Made by a program: the position numbers and the translations under genes. From MFD01213-c1 sp963704405 (GTDB lineage Bacteria > Planctomycetota > Phycisphaerae > Tepidisphaerales > Tepidisphaeraceae): a stretch of DNA of 64,000 nt. Shown piece after piece: positions 29,796 to 38,625 of this stretch; the first letter of the stretch is position 1; every line of letters starts with the position of its first letter. The stretch spans positions 1,240,001-1,304,000 of the forward strand of contig OY969903.1 in NCBI GenBank assembly GCA_963704405.1. The letters are read 5' to 3'. The notes under the pieces are model-generated. The model was given only the letters and a program-made list of their open reading frames with translations, had not been told where the DNA came from and made no database searches.

Positions 29796-29828
29796 GTCGA
29801 GTATTAGAAACAGTTAACAGAAGCATCC

Positions 29829-32800
29829 ATGCTTGACGCGTGTCCCCATCATCACGAAGAAGAGAAAGATCAGCCGGCTGATCTGGACGGGCTTACCCCT
29901 CGGTCCCCGCGAACGTCAAAACCCAAGCGGTTTTGGCGCAGCCTGGACGAATTGGTTGAGACGAAGTCATTCACGGACATGATGCACCGTGAGTTTCCTC
30001 ATGCGGCTTCAGAGTGGACCGACGGGCCGAGCCGGCGCAACTTTTTGAAGCTGATGAGTGCGTCGCTTGCGTTGGGCGGCTTGACGGCATGCACGCTGCA
30101 GAAAACACCGGAAAAGATCGTTCCTTACGTGAATCCGCCGGAAGAGGTGATTCCGGGTCGCCCGCTGTTCTTCGCTACCACGATGCCATGGTGCGGGTAT
30201 GGCAAAGGCGTGATTGCGGAGAGCCACGAAGGCCGGCCGACAAAGATCGAAGGCAACGCCGATCATCCGGCAAGCCTTGGGGGCACGGATGTCTGGATGC
30301 AGGCTTCGGTGCTGGATCTGTATGACCCGGAACGTTCCACCAGCGTGATGCACGGGCACGGCAACATCAGTACATGGGGCGCGTTTACAGAGGCGATGAA
30401 TATCGAGATGGATAAGCAGCGCGCCGCCAAAGGCGCGGGGCTGCGATTCCTGACCGGCACAGTGACTTCGCCGACGCTTGCCCGGCAGATTCAGTCGATC
30501 TTGAAGCAGATGCCGGAGGCGAAGTGGCATCAGTGGGAAACGGTGGGGCGGCGAAATGCCCGCGACGGCGCGATTGCCGCGTTTGGGCAGGATGTTCAGA
30601 CGGTCTATCAGATTGATAAAGCGAAGATTATTCTCGCGCTGGATTCAAATTTCCTGATGGATGACCCGGGGAGCGTGGTTTACGCGCGGCAGTTCATCGA
30701 TGGCCGCCGAATCCGCCAGAATAATCCGGTAGAGATGAATCGGCTGTACGCGGTCGAAAATTGCGTGACGATGACGGGCGCGATGGCCGACCATCGTCAG
30801 CCGATGAAGAGCAGCGAGATCGAATCGTTCGCAGGCCAGCTTGCGGGCGCGGTCGCTGGACGGCCGGCGACAGGCGATCATGCCAGGCTGATCAACGCAA
30901 TTGCGGATGATTTTGCAAAGAATCATGGCAAATCACTGGTGGTGGTCGGCGAGACGCAGCCACCGGCTGTGCATGCTTTGGCCGCGGTGATTAATGACGC
31001 GATCGGGGCTGCCGGCAATACCGTGCTTTATGTCGATCCCATTGAAGCGGCGGGGCCGGATGGACCGCGCACGCTGGAGGAATTGGCCGCCGACTGCAAC
31101 AGCGGTTCTGTTGATTTACTTGTGATTTTAGGCACGAACCCGTCATATACGGCTCCAAATCCGCTTGGTTTTGCAACTGGCGCCGCCCCGAATCAGACAC
31201 CTGAAGAACGGCTGGCGGAATACAAGGCGAAGAACCCGTTTGCCAAGGTTTCGATGGTTGTCCATCACGGCCTGCACGGGCCGGAATTTGATGAGACGGC
31301 GTTCTTCAGTCACTGGCATGTTCCGGCGACACATTACCTGGAATGCTGGAGCGATATTCGGGCGTTCGATGGCTCGGCTTCGATCATTCAGCCTCTGATT
31401 TACCCGCTTTATTCAGGCAAGTCCGAGATTGAACTGATGGGATTCCTGGCCGGGCAAGGCGACCACGGCGGATTGGACATCGTTCGCGATACCTGGAAAA
31501 ACCAAGTGCCCGCGCCATTTGAAGCGAACTGGCAGAGAGCGCTGGAAAAGGGATTTGTTCCGGGGACGGCAGCCAAAGCAAAACAGGTTTCGCTGAAGAC
31601 CGGATTTGCGGCGCTGGCGAGCACAACGACTCAGTCGGCGGTGGCGGCGACAAATATCGAAATTGTTTTCCGTCCCGATCCTCATATCTGGGACGGGCGC
31701 TTTGCCAACAACGCGTGGCTGCAGGAACTGCCCAAGCCGATCACGCTGCTGACCTGGGACAACGCCGCCGTGATGGGGTTCCAGACGGCCAGGAATCTTG
31801 GCGTAGTGGTGAGTGATCCGGGTCGCGGGATGGAAATTTCAGTGGTGGAACTGAAGTTTGACGGCCGCACGCTGAAGCTGCCGGCGTTCATCATGCCGGG
31901 ACATGCGGAAAATTCTGTAACCGTGCATCTGGGTTATGGCCGCTCGCGATCGGGCATGGTCGGCAACGGGCAGGGGGGCAATGGTTACGATCTGCAGGCG
32001 GCGCCGGCGAGATATTTTGGAACATCGCTGGAGATCAACCTCGCCGACGAGACGTACGCCCTTGCGACATCCCAGAACCATCACCTGATGGAAAACCCGA
32101 AGGAACTCGATAAGACGCTCATGGATCAGCGCGAGCTGTTCCATGTGTTTACTGCAAAAGAATTCGTCGATACTTTGGCCGACGAGCGGCTCGCCAAAGC
32201 CAACGGTGACGAAAAGAAGCTCCGCACGATCGAGCTTCCGCTGCTCAAGGGGGAGCCCGACGCCGAAGGCGAAACGCTGCTTCCGGCCTGGAAGTACGAA
32301 TACAACAAGTGGGGAATGGTGATCGACAATAACGCTTGCATCGGATGCAACGCGTGCGTGATCGCCTGTCAGAGTGAAAACAATATTCCGGTGGTCGGCA
32401 AGGAACAGGTTCTTCGCGGCCGCGAAATGCACTGGCTGCGCATCGACACCTACTTCTACGGCAGTGCCGAAAATTCAGGCGAGATTCCGCCGGATGTATT
32501 CTTCCAGCCGGTGACCTGCATGCACTGCGAAAACGCGCCGTGCGAACTGGTCTGCCCGGTTGAAGCGACGACGCACAGTGCTGAAGGCATCAACGAGCAG
32601 ACGTACAACCGGTGCGTCGGTACGCGTTATTGCTCGAACAACTGCCCGTATAAGGTCCGCCGATTCAACTTCCTGGCCTTCACTGATTACAAGACGCCTA
32701 CGTTGATGCTCCAGCGGAATCCGAACGTGACTGTTCGAGGCCGCGGCATCATGGAAAAGTGCAACTACTGTGTGCAGCGGGTGAACAACTCGCGCATCGA

Positions 32801-33032
32801 AGCGAAGAAGCAGGATCGACCGATCGCGCCGGGCGAAGTGGTGCCGGCGTGCGCTCAATCCTGCCCCACTCAGGCGATTTTCTTCGGTAATCTGAATGAT
32901 CCTAAATGGGATGTAACGAAACTGCAGGATGAGCCGCATCGGTATACATTGCTCGATGAACTGAATACCAAGCCGAGGACCAGCTATTTGGCGCGGCTGA
33001 AGAATCCAAACCCTGACCTGGCGACGGCATAA
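29829..33032 (+). CDS. actB: Alternative complex III subunit ActB (molybdopterin-oxidoreductase-like plus Fe-S)
   Basis: The 1067-residue protein is the fused large subunit: a Tat signal (SRRNFLKLMSASLALGG, residues about 61-77), a molybdopterin-oxidoreductase-fold region without evidence of cofactor ligands, and a C-terminal ferredoxin-like domain. The cluster motifs are CIGCNACVIACQSENN, CMHCENAPCELVCPVEA, CVGTRYCSNNCPYKVRRFN and CNYC...CAQSCPTQAIF, consistent with three [4Fe-4S] and one [3Fe-4S] as in known ActB. It sits on the periplasmic face and passes electrons from ActC-bound quinol to ActA/ActE hemes. The family call is secure; Tat export is by motif. Confidence 0.95.
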   Translation: MLDACPHHHEEEKDQPADLDGLTPRSPRTSKPKRFWRSLDELVETKSFTDMMHREFPHAASEWTDGPSRRNFLKLMSASLALGGLTACTLQKTPEKIVPYVNPPEEVIPGRPLFFATTMPWCGYGKGVIAESHEGRPTKIEGNADHPASLGGTDVWMQASVLDLYDPERSTSVMHGHGNISTWGAFTEAMNIEMDKQRAAKGAGLRFLTGTVTSPTLARQIQSILKQMPEAKWHQWETVGRRNARDGAIAAFGQDVQTVYQIDKAKIILALDSNFLMDDPGSVVYARQFIDGRRIRQNNPVEMNRLYAVENCVTMTGAMADHRQPMKSSEIESFAGQLAGAVAGRPATGDHARLINAIADDFAKNHGKSLVVVGETQPPAVHALAAVINDAIGAAGNTVLYVDPIEAAGPDGPRTLEELAADCNSGSVDLLVILGTNPSYTAPNPLGFATGAAPNQTPEERLAEYKAKNPFAKVSMVVHHGLHGPEFDETAFFSHWHVPATHYLECWSDIRAFDGSASIIQPLIYPLYSGKSEIELMGFLAGQGDHGGLDIVRDTWKNQVPAPFEANWQRALEKGFVPGTAAKAKQVSLKTGFAALASTTTQSAVAATNIEIVFRPDPHIWDGRFANNAWLQELPKPITLLTWDNAAVMGFQTARNLGVVVSDPGRGMEISVVELKFDGRTLKLPAFIMPGHAENSVTVHLGYGRSRSGMVGNGQGGNGYDLQAAPARYFGTSLEINLADETYALATSQNHHLMENPKELDKTLMDQRELFHVFTAKEFVDTLADERLAKANGDEKKLRTIELPLLKGEPDAEGETLLPAWKYEYNKWGMVIDNNACIGCNACVIACQSENNIPVVGKEQVLRGREMHWLRIDTYFYGSAENSGEIPPDVFFQPVTCMHCENAPCELVCPVEATTHSAEGINEQTYNRCVGTRYCSNNCPYKVRRFNFLAFTDYKTPTLMLQRNPNVTVRGRGIMEKCNYCVQRVNNSRIEAKKQDRPIAPGEVVPACAQSCPTQAIFFGNLNDPKWDVTKLQDEPHRYTLLDELNTKPRTSYLARLKNPNPDLATA

Positions 33033-33130
33033 GCTGCCGCTTTCGTCTTCTCGCCGGGAAATCCGGCAGAGGACTTTGGACAGGGTGATTTTGAGCGTTG
33101 AACGGTGATGGTGATCAGAAATCACCCTAA

Positions 33131-33157
33131 CCCTCTCCCGGAATACCGGGAGGGGGG
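33131..33157. repeat. Second REP-like hairpin, CCCTCTCCCGG / CCGGGAGGGGG
   Basis: Arms at 33131-33141 and 33146-33157 flank AATA, between actB and actC. It is related to 14024-14049 but in the opposite orientation, and is preceded by ATCACCCTAA. A hairpin inside the operon could adjust relative expression of actB and actC by stalling decay or transcription. Confidence 0.7.
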
Positions 33158-33174
33158 ACCAGACGGTATTACGA

Positions 33175-34581
33175 ATGGCCTCTGAAAAGATCAAACGTTC
33201 GCCCGACGCGATTGCCGCCTCTCATGAGGTGCCGGTCCCGCCGCCGGTTGTGGATCCGACCTACACCATTGCCTCGGTGACGGACAAGATTGCATCGGTT
33301 GTTCTCACGCACCCGGTTACCAAAGGGTGGCTGCTGGGTTTCACCATCGCGTTTTCGCTGGTGATGGTCCTGCAGATGGCGATTGGCTATCTGTTTGTGA
33401 AAGGCGTCGGCATCTGGGGCATTAACATCCCGGTCGGCTGGGGCTTTGCGATTGTCAACTTCGTTTGGTGGGTCGGTATCGGTCACGCCGGCACATTTAT
33501 CAGCGCGTTTTTGCTGCTGCTTCGGCAGGATTGGCGAACGTCGATCAATCGTTTCGCCGAGGCGATGACGCTCTTCGCCGTGGCGTGCGCCGGCATGTTC
33601 CCGCTGCTGCACGTTGGCCGTCCGTGGGTTGCGTATTGGCTGCTGCCTTATCCGAACACGATGCTGCTTTGGCCGCAATTCCGCAGCCCGCTGGTTTGGG
33701 ACGCATTTGCGGTTTCCACCTATGCCACCGTTTCGCTGCTGTTCTGGTATGTCGGTTTGATCCCCGACCTGGCGACGATGCGGGACCGCTCGCATCACTT
33801 CATCGGCCGCTTTGTCTATGGCGTGCTGGCGCTGGGCTGGACGGGTTCGGCCCGGCATTGGCATCGCTATCAGGCGGCGTACATTCTTCTGGCCGGCCTG
33901 GCCGCTCCGCTGGTGGTGTCGGTGCACAGCATCGTGGGTATGGACTTCGCCGCCGGGCAGGTTCCCGGGTGGCACTCCACCATTTTCCCGCCGTACTTCG
34001 TCGCAGGGGCCATTTTCTCCGGCTTTGCGATGGTGCTGACGCTGGCGATCCCCCTGCGAAAGTTTTATGGGCTCGAAGGGATGATCACCCTCCGCCACAT
34101 TGAAAACTCCGCCAAGCTGATGCTGGTCACCGGCCTGATCGTCGCCTACGGCTACACCATCGAATGGGTCATGGGCTGGTACAGCGGGAGCGTGTACGAA
34201 ATGTACATGAACCTGAACCGCGCCACAGGCCCGTACTGGTACTTTTACTGGTCCCTCATTCTCTGCAACATCCTTATTCCGCAGTCGATGTGGTTCAAAG
34301 CGGTTCGCCAGAATGTTGCCGTCATGTGGTGCATCTCCATCGTCGTGAACATCGGCATGTGGCTGGAGCGGTTTGTGATCGTCGTCATCAGCCTGCATCG
34401 CGATTTCATGCCCAGCGCCTGGGGCATGTATCACCCGACAGTCTGGGACTGGGCGACATTTGTCGGCACGATTGGCTTCTTCCTGAGCTGCATCTTCCTG
34501 TTTGTCCGCGTGCTGCCGGCCATTTCGATCTTCGAAATGCGTGAGCTGGTGCATATGGAAAGCAACGGAGGAGGACACTGA
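33175..34581 (+). CDS. actC: Alternative complex III subunit ActC (NrfD-like quinol-binding membrane protein)
   Basis: The 468-residue integral membrane protein of the NrfD/PsrC family is predicted to have ten helices. The opening helix FTIAFSLVMVLQMAIGYLFV-type segment is followed by VWWVGIGHAGTFISAFLLLL, then VSVHSIVGMDFAAGQVPGWH near residue 245, which lies in the putative quinol site. It oxidises menaquinol or ubiquinol and anchors ActB. The stop overlaps the actD start (TGATG), showing translational coupling. The long minus-strand frame covering it is a shadow. Confidence 0.95.
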   Translation: MASEKIKRSPDAIAASHEVPVPPPVVDPTYTIASVTDKIASVVLTHPVTKGWLLGFTIAFSLVMVLQMAIGYLFVKGVGIWGINIPVGWGFAIVNFVWWVGIGHAGTFISAFLLLLRQDWRTSINRFAEAMTLFAVACAGMFPLLHVGRPWVAYWLLPYPNTMLLWPQFRSPLVWDAFAVSTYATVSLLFWYVGLIPDLATMRDRSHHFIGRFVYGVLALGWTGSARHWHRYQAAYILLAGLAAPLVVSVHSIVGMDFAAGQVPGWHSTIFPPYFVAGAIFSGFAMVLTLAIPLRKFYGLEGMITLRHIENSAKLMLVTGLIVAYGYTIEWVMGWYSGSVYEMYMNLNRATGPYWYFYWSLILCNILIPQSMWFKAVRQNVAVMWCISIVVNIGMWLERFVIVVISLHRDFMPSAWGMYHPTVWDWATFVGTIGFFLSCIFLFVRVLPAISIFEMRELVHMESNGGGH

Positions 34582-35120
34582 TGAAGCTCAAGCACGAGAT
34601 CTACGGGCTGCTTGCCGAGTTCCATACTCCGGAAGAGCTTTTGCACGCCGCCGAAAAAGTTCGCGATGCCGGTTACAAAAAGGCCGATGCGTTCGCGCCG
34701 TTTCCGGTGCATGGCCTCAGTGAAGCGCTCGGGCTGGCAAAGAGCAAAGTATCGCTTTTGGTGCTCATGGGCGGAATTGGCGGCGGGCTGGCCGGATTCT
34801 TCATGCAATATTACGCCAATGTCATGAGCTATCCGCTCAATATCGGCGGTCGCCCGCTCAATAGCTGGCCGGCGTTTATTCCGATCACGTTTGAAATGAC
34901 GGTGCTGGGCGCGGCGTTCTCGGCGGTGCTGGGCATGCTCGCGTTGAATGGGTTGCCCCAGCCGTATAATCCGCTGTTTAACGTTCCGAATTTTCAGTTG
35001 GCCAGCCGGGATAAGTTTTTCATTTGCATCGAAACGCGCGATCCGAAATTTAACCTGGAAGAAACGCGGCGCTTTTTGGAAGGGCTCAGCCCCAGCGCCA
35101 TCATGGAAGTGCCGGCTTAG
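34581..35120 (+). CDS. actD: Alternative complex III subunit ActD (DUF3341)
   Basis: The 179-residue protein has a soluble N-terminal part with KLKHEIYGLLAEFHTPEELL and two central membrane segments (LLVLMGGIGGGLAGFFMQYY, FIPITFEMTVLGAAFSAVLG), the DUF3341 pattern. In structures of the complex ActD packs against ActC/ActF and carries no cofactor. GGAGGAGG lies just before the ATG, and the start overlaps the actC stop. The C-terminus (SAIMEVPA) is typical, so it is complete. Confidence 0.93.
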   Translation: MKLKHEIYGLLAEFHTPEELLHAAEKVRDAGYKKADAFAPFPVHGLSEALGLAKSKVSLLVLMGGIGGGLAGFFMQYYANVMSYPLNIGGRPLNSWPAFIPITFEMTVLGAAFSAVLGMLALNGLPQPYNPLFNVPNFQLASRDKFFICIETRDPKFNLEETRRFLEGLSPSAIMEVPA

Positions 35121-35165
35121 TTTACCGGCATGGGCTTTTGGGGCCTGTGCCAAAATGCTCTGATA

Positions 35166-35180
35166 CGGGCGAGATGCCCG
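35166..35180. repeat. Short palindromic intergenic element CGGGCGAGATGCCCG
   Basis: CGGGC/GCCCG arms around GAGAT, in the 71-bp actD-actE gap, within the wider word ACGGGCGAGATGCCCGCGCTACA. I recall near-identical words dispersed between genes in planctomycetes and other bacteria; this is memory, not a search. It makes the longer in-frame actE start (35138) unlikely. Confidence 0.5.
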
Positions 35181-35191
35181 CGCTACAAAAC

Positions 35192-35920
35192 ATGCGACTT
35201 TCGCGAAACTATCTTTCCCGTCTTCTTCTCCTGACCCTCGGCGGCGCCGCGCTGGTTGGTTGCCGCAAAGAAGACATGTCGGATCAACCGAAGTTTTACA
35301 AGCCGTATAAAGAGACGGCGATGTTTGCCGACGGCACCACCGCCCGGCCCATCCCGGCCGGCACGGTCGCCCGCGGTCATCTGCGGATCGAAGACGATCT
35401 GTACACCGGCAGGATTAATGGCAAGGAAATCGACTACATTCCCTTTGACCATCCCATAACGCCCGAAGACATGGCCCGCGGACAGCAGAAATTCACAATC
35501 TACTGCGCTCCCTGCCATGGCGCGATCGGCGATGGCGAAGGAATGATTGTCAAACGCGGAATGATCCATCCGCCTTCGTTTGTGAAGGTGGATCGGCCGC
35601 TGACCTATCGCGAAGTCGCCGTTCAGAAATCGCCGCTCGGGCATTACTTCTACGTCATTACCAACGGCTACGGGGCAATGTACAGCTACAACGACCGCAT
35701 CGCCGTTGAAGACCGCTGGCGCATCGTGGCGTACATCAAGGCCCTGCAACTGAGCCAGGATCCCCAGCACACTGGTCCGGCAACCCAGCCGGGCTCACCG
35801 ATGTCGGCGGTGGATTCTGATGGCGGACCGATCGCTTCGGCGGCCCTGGGCTTTTCCAAAACCGCTTTGACCGATACCAATATTGCTTCCGTATCCGAGA
35901 CTTTGGGTAAGAACCGATGA
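35192..35920 (+). CDS. actE: Alternative complex III subunit ActE, monoheme cytochrome c lipoprotein
   Basis: The 242-residue product starts with a lipoprotein signal peptide (SRLLLLTLGGAALVGC, lipobox LVGC), so it is anchored to the outer face of the membrane. The heme site is CAPCH near residue 110, with GAMYSY supplying the likely axial Met. Its role is to collect electrons from ActA/ActB and hand them to the oxidase. ATG 35192 gives a standard signal peptide. Its stop overlaps the actF start by four bases (ATGA). Confidence 0.93.
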   Translation: MRLSRNYLSRLLLLTLGGAALVGCRKEDMSDQPKFYKPYKETAMFADGTTARPIPAGTVARGHLRIEDDLYTGRINGKEIDYIPFDHPITPEDMARGQQKFTIYCAPCHGAIGDGEGMIVKRGMIHPPSFVKVDRPLTYREVAVQKSPLGHYFYVITNGYGAMYSYNDRIAVEDRWRIVAYIKALQLSQDPQHTGPATQPGSPMSAVDSDGGPIASAALGFSKTALTDTNIASVSETLGKNR

Positions 35921-37203
35921 GCGACCCTTCGATAGATCTTCAGCATTACCACCGCGGCCCCGGCGACGAGCCGTTCCCCGCGGAGCTTGGCCGCTTGCGC
36001 GGGCTTGCGCTTCTGGTCGGTCTGATTGCGTTGGGATTGTGCGCGGTCGGCGCATTCGCAGACGCCCAGCACTTTTTCCGCTCATGGCTCTTTGCTTACA
36101 TGTTCTGGGTGGGCCTCACGCTCGGCTGCCTGGGAATGGTCATGCTCAGCCACCTCACCGGCGGTGAGTGGGGCGTCATCATGCGGCGGTTCGGGGAGAC
36201 TGCATTCCTGAATCTGCCCCTCATGCTCCTGTTCTTCCTGCCGCTGATCCTGGGCTACAAATATCTTTTCCCGTGGGCGCATATTGAAGACTTTGTCGAC
36301 AACGAAGAACTGCATCGCGTCCTGATCCACCGCGCTGCGTGGTTCAACCCCGCCGTCTTCACGATCCGCAACATTGTTTACTTTGCGATCTGGTGCACCT
36401 TCGCGTTTGTGATGGCTTCCGGCTCGCGCAAGCTGGATGAAGCTGAGAACCCGAGGCTCCGCCGAACGCTGCGGAAGTTCGCCGCCGCCGGCGTTGTGCT
36501 TTATTTCGTGACGGTAACGTCGTACGCGATGGACTTTGTCATGTCGCGTGAGACGAACTGGTATTCGTCGATCATCGGTTTCATCATGGTGATCGGGCAG
36601 GCGGCTTCGGGCATGGCATTTTTGGCGCTGGCCGTGTGCTACTTTGCCCGTCGGCGACCGATTCGCGATGTGCTTTCGCCGCAACATCTGAATGACTACG
36701 GCAACCTCATGCTGGCGCTGGTCATCCTGTGGGCGTATACCGCCTTCGCCCAGTTGCTGGTGATCTGGTCGGGAAATACTCGCGAAGATGTCGGTTACTA
36801 CACTCATCGCGGCATGGGCATCGTCCCCAATCCATGGCGATGGGTGGCATTGCTTCTGCTTGTGGGCCACTTCCTGACGCCGTTCTTCTGCCTGCTGATG
36901 AAGGGTCTGAAGCGCAAGGTGAATACGCTGGCCGGCATCGCCGCATTTTTGCTGGTCATGCGCATCGTCGATAACCTCTGGCTCACGGCGCCCTCCGGCC
37001 CTTATCGCACAATGAATCGACAGGACAACATCGGCGGAATCTACTGGACGGACCTGGTCGCATGGCTGGGCATCGGTGGAATCTGGCTGTTCTTTTACTT
37101 GTGGCGTCTTGACGGCATCCCGCTGCTTCCGGAGAACGCCTCCGATCAGCCGGACCCTTTAGAAAACGGTTTACACGCAGGACACGCTCCACATGTCGGC
37201 TAA
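35917..37203 (+). CDS. actF: Alternative complex III subunit ActF (NrfD-like membrane protein)
   Basis: The 428-residue polytopic protein is the second NrfD-fold subunit, paired with ActC. Segments include GLALLVGLIALGLCAVGAFA, LTLGCLGMVMLSHLTGGEWG, LNLPLMLLFFLPLILGYKY and MALVILWAYTAFAQLLVIWS-like helices. The conserved NWYSSIIGFIMVIGQAASG block is present. It completes the core complex and is proposed to carry a proton path. It overlaps both neighbours (actE by 4 bp, the next gene by 11 bp). Confidence 0.94.
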   Translation: MSDPSIDLQHYHRGPGDEPFPAELGRLRGLALLVGLIALGLCAVGAFADAQHFFRSWLFAYMFWVGLTLGCLGMVMLSHLTGGEWGVIMRRFGETAFLNLPLMLLFFLPLILGYKYLFPWAHIEDFVDNEELHRVLIHRAAWFNPAVFTIRNIVYFAIWCTFAFVMASGSRKLDEAENPRLRRTLRKFAAAGVVLYFVTVTSYAMDFVMSRETNWYSSIIGFIMVIGQAASGMAFLALAVCYFARRRPIRDVLSPQHLNDYGNLMLALVILWAYTAFAQLLVIWSGNTREDVGYYTHRGMGIVPNPWRWVALLLLVGHFLTPFFCLLMKGLKRKVNTLAGIAAFLLVMRIVDNLWLTAPSGPYRTMNRQDNIGGIYWTDLVAWLGIGGIWLFFYLWRLDGIPLLPENASDQPDPLENGLHAGHAPHVG

Positions 37204-37690
37204 CACAGGGCATGCAACCGGCGCCTCGCTGGTCCACGCCCAGAACAAAATCGCCTCCCCAAGCCCCGAGTTGGCCCAAGCCATCGAGAAGGGGTACGAA
37301 CCGCACGACATCGCGCTGCGTGGCGTGTTCGTATTCCTCGTTACCCTGACGATCACGATCATCGTCGTCATTATCGCGATGTACGGCGTCCTGCAGGCGT
37401 TTATCGCACATGATCGCAACAGCGACCCCATCGGTTCACCCACCCAGGTGACGCGGAACGCGGTTGCCACACCGCTGCAGCCGTCGGTCGATCACGACTA
37501 TCACGATTACGAAGACATGCAGGCGATGCGGGAGCAGACCCATCGATTGTTGTCGGAAAGCGGTACAACGCCTTCAGGCCGGCAGCACATCAGCATTGAA
37601 TCGGCGATGGCCCAGGCATCCCAGATTCCGACCAAGCCGCCGCAGGCTCCGGAGGCGAATGCCCAGAACACAGGAGGCGCTGACAGGTGA
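37193..37690 (+). CDS. Small single-pass membrane protein in the act-sco interval
   Basis: The 165-residue protein has one membrane helix (GVFVFLVTLTITIIVVIIAM, residues about 43-62) and a long polar, Pro/Gln/His-rich tail. It overlaps actF and sco by 11 and 4 bp, so it is translationally coupled to both. A small coupled membrane protein in this position could be an extra complex III subunit (ActG-like) or an assembly factor. This is from context only; the sequence itself is not diagnostic. Confidence 0.75.
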   Translation: MSANTGHATGASLVHAQNKIASPSPELAQAIEKGYEPHDIALRGVFVFLVTLTITIIVVIIAMYGVLQAFIAHDRNSDPIGSPTQVTRNAVATPLQPSVDHDYHDYEDMQAMREQTHRLLSESGTTPSGRQHISIESAMAQASQIPTKPPQAPEANAQNTGGADR

Positions 37691-38604
37691 CCTCTCTGCG
37701 TCGATCCATTTTGTTTTTCTGCTTCGCGGCGATCGCATTCGGCCCTCTCGCGGGCGCGTTTGCCCAGCTTCAGCCGTTCTCGCAGACGCCAACCCCAGGC
37801 ACCGCGCCCAACGGCGTCTTGAAAAAGCTCGAAGGCGTCGGCATCGATCAACGCCTCGGTGCGCAGGTTCCGATGGATCTGACGTTCAAGGATGAAACCG
37901 GCAAGTCGGTGCGCCTTGGCGACTATTTCGACGGCAAACATCCCGTCATCCTCACCCAGGTTTATTACGGCTGCCCGATGCTCTGCACGCTGGTGCTCAA
38001 TGACCTCACTCGCGGGATGAATGGCCTGAACCTCAGCGCAGGCGATGATTTTCAGGTGGTCACCGTCAGCTTTGATCCGCGGGAAACACCCGCGATGGCC
38101 AAAGACAAAAAGGCAACCTACCTGCAGTCCTATCGTCGCCCCCACGCCGAGGAAGGATGGCATTTCCTCACCGGCGATGAAGCGAACATCCGCCAGCTCA
38201 CGCAGGCTACCGGCTTTCATTATAAGTGGGATGAAAAGTTCAATTTGTTCATTCACCCCAGCGGCATCACCGTGCTGACGCCCAATGGCGTGATTTCCCG
38301 CTATTTCTTCGGCATCGACTACGGCTTAAAAGATCTCAAGCTCTCCCTTCAGGAAGCCTCCGGCAACAAGATTGGATCGCTCACCGATCAGATCCTGCTG
38401 TATTGCTTCCACTATGACGAAAGCACCGGCAAATATTCGATCATGGTTACTCGCATGATCCGCGTCGGTGGTGTGCTCACCATGGCGGGCCTCGGTGCAT
38501 TCTGGTTCACCATGTTCCGCCGCGACCGCGCTAACGCCGCAATCGGCGCTCTGCCGGTTGGCGCTGGAACAAACGAAAAAAACGACGAGAAGAATAAGAA
38601 TTAA
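37687..38604 (+). CDS. SCO1/SenC copper chaperone for cytochrome oxidase
   Basis: Sco proteins deliver copper to the CuA centre of oxidase subunit II. The 305-residue protein has a signal peptide (FFCFAAIAFGPLAGAFA), a thioredoxin fold with the copper pair in YGCPMLCTL and the conserved His in HPSGITVL. Family blocks VVTVSFDPRETPAMAKDKK and GWHFLTGD are present. A C-terminal membrane helix (RVGGVLTMAGLGAFWFTMF) adds a second anchor. The start is GTG 37687 with GGAGG upstream, overlapping the previous stop. Its position immediately before ctaC agrees with its job. Confidence 0.93.
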   Translation: MTSLRRSILFFCFAAIAFGPLAGAFAQLQPFSQTPTPGTAPNGVLKKLEGVGIDQRLGAQVPMDLTFKDETGKSVRLGDYFDGKHPVILTQVYYGCPMLCTLVLNDLTRGMNGLNLSAGDDFQVVTVSFDPRETPAMAKDKKATYLQSYRRPHAEEGWHFLTGDEANIRQLTQATGFHYKWDEKFNLFIHPSGITVLTPNGVISRYFFGIDYGLKDLKLSLQEASGNKIGSLTDQILLYCFHYDESTGKYSIMVTRMIRVGGVLTMAGLGAFWFTMFRRDRANAAIGALPVGAGTNEKNDEKNKN

Positions 38605-38625
38605 GGAACCGATCAGGTGTAATCG

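Noticed and set aside
33169..34578. 469-codon minus-strand frame under actC
   Set aside because: Shadow of a highly conserved gene; its translation is His/Asp/Arg-rich noise.
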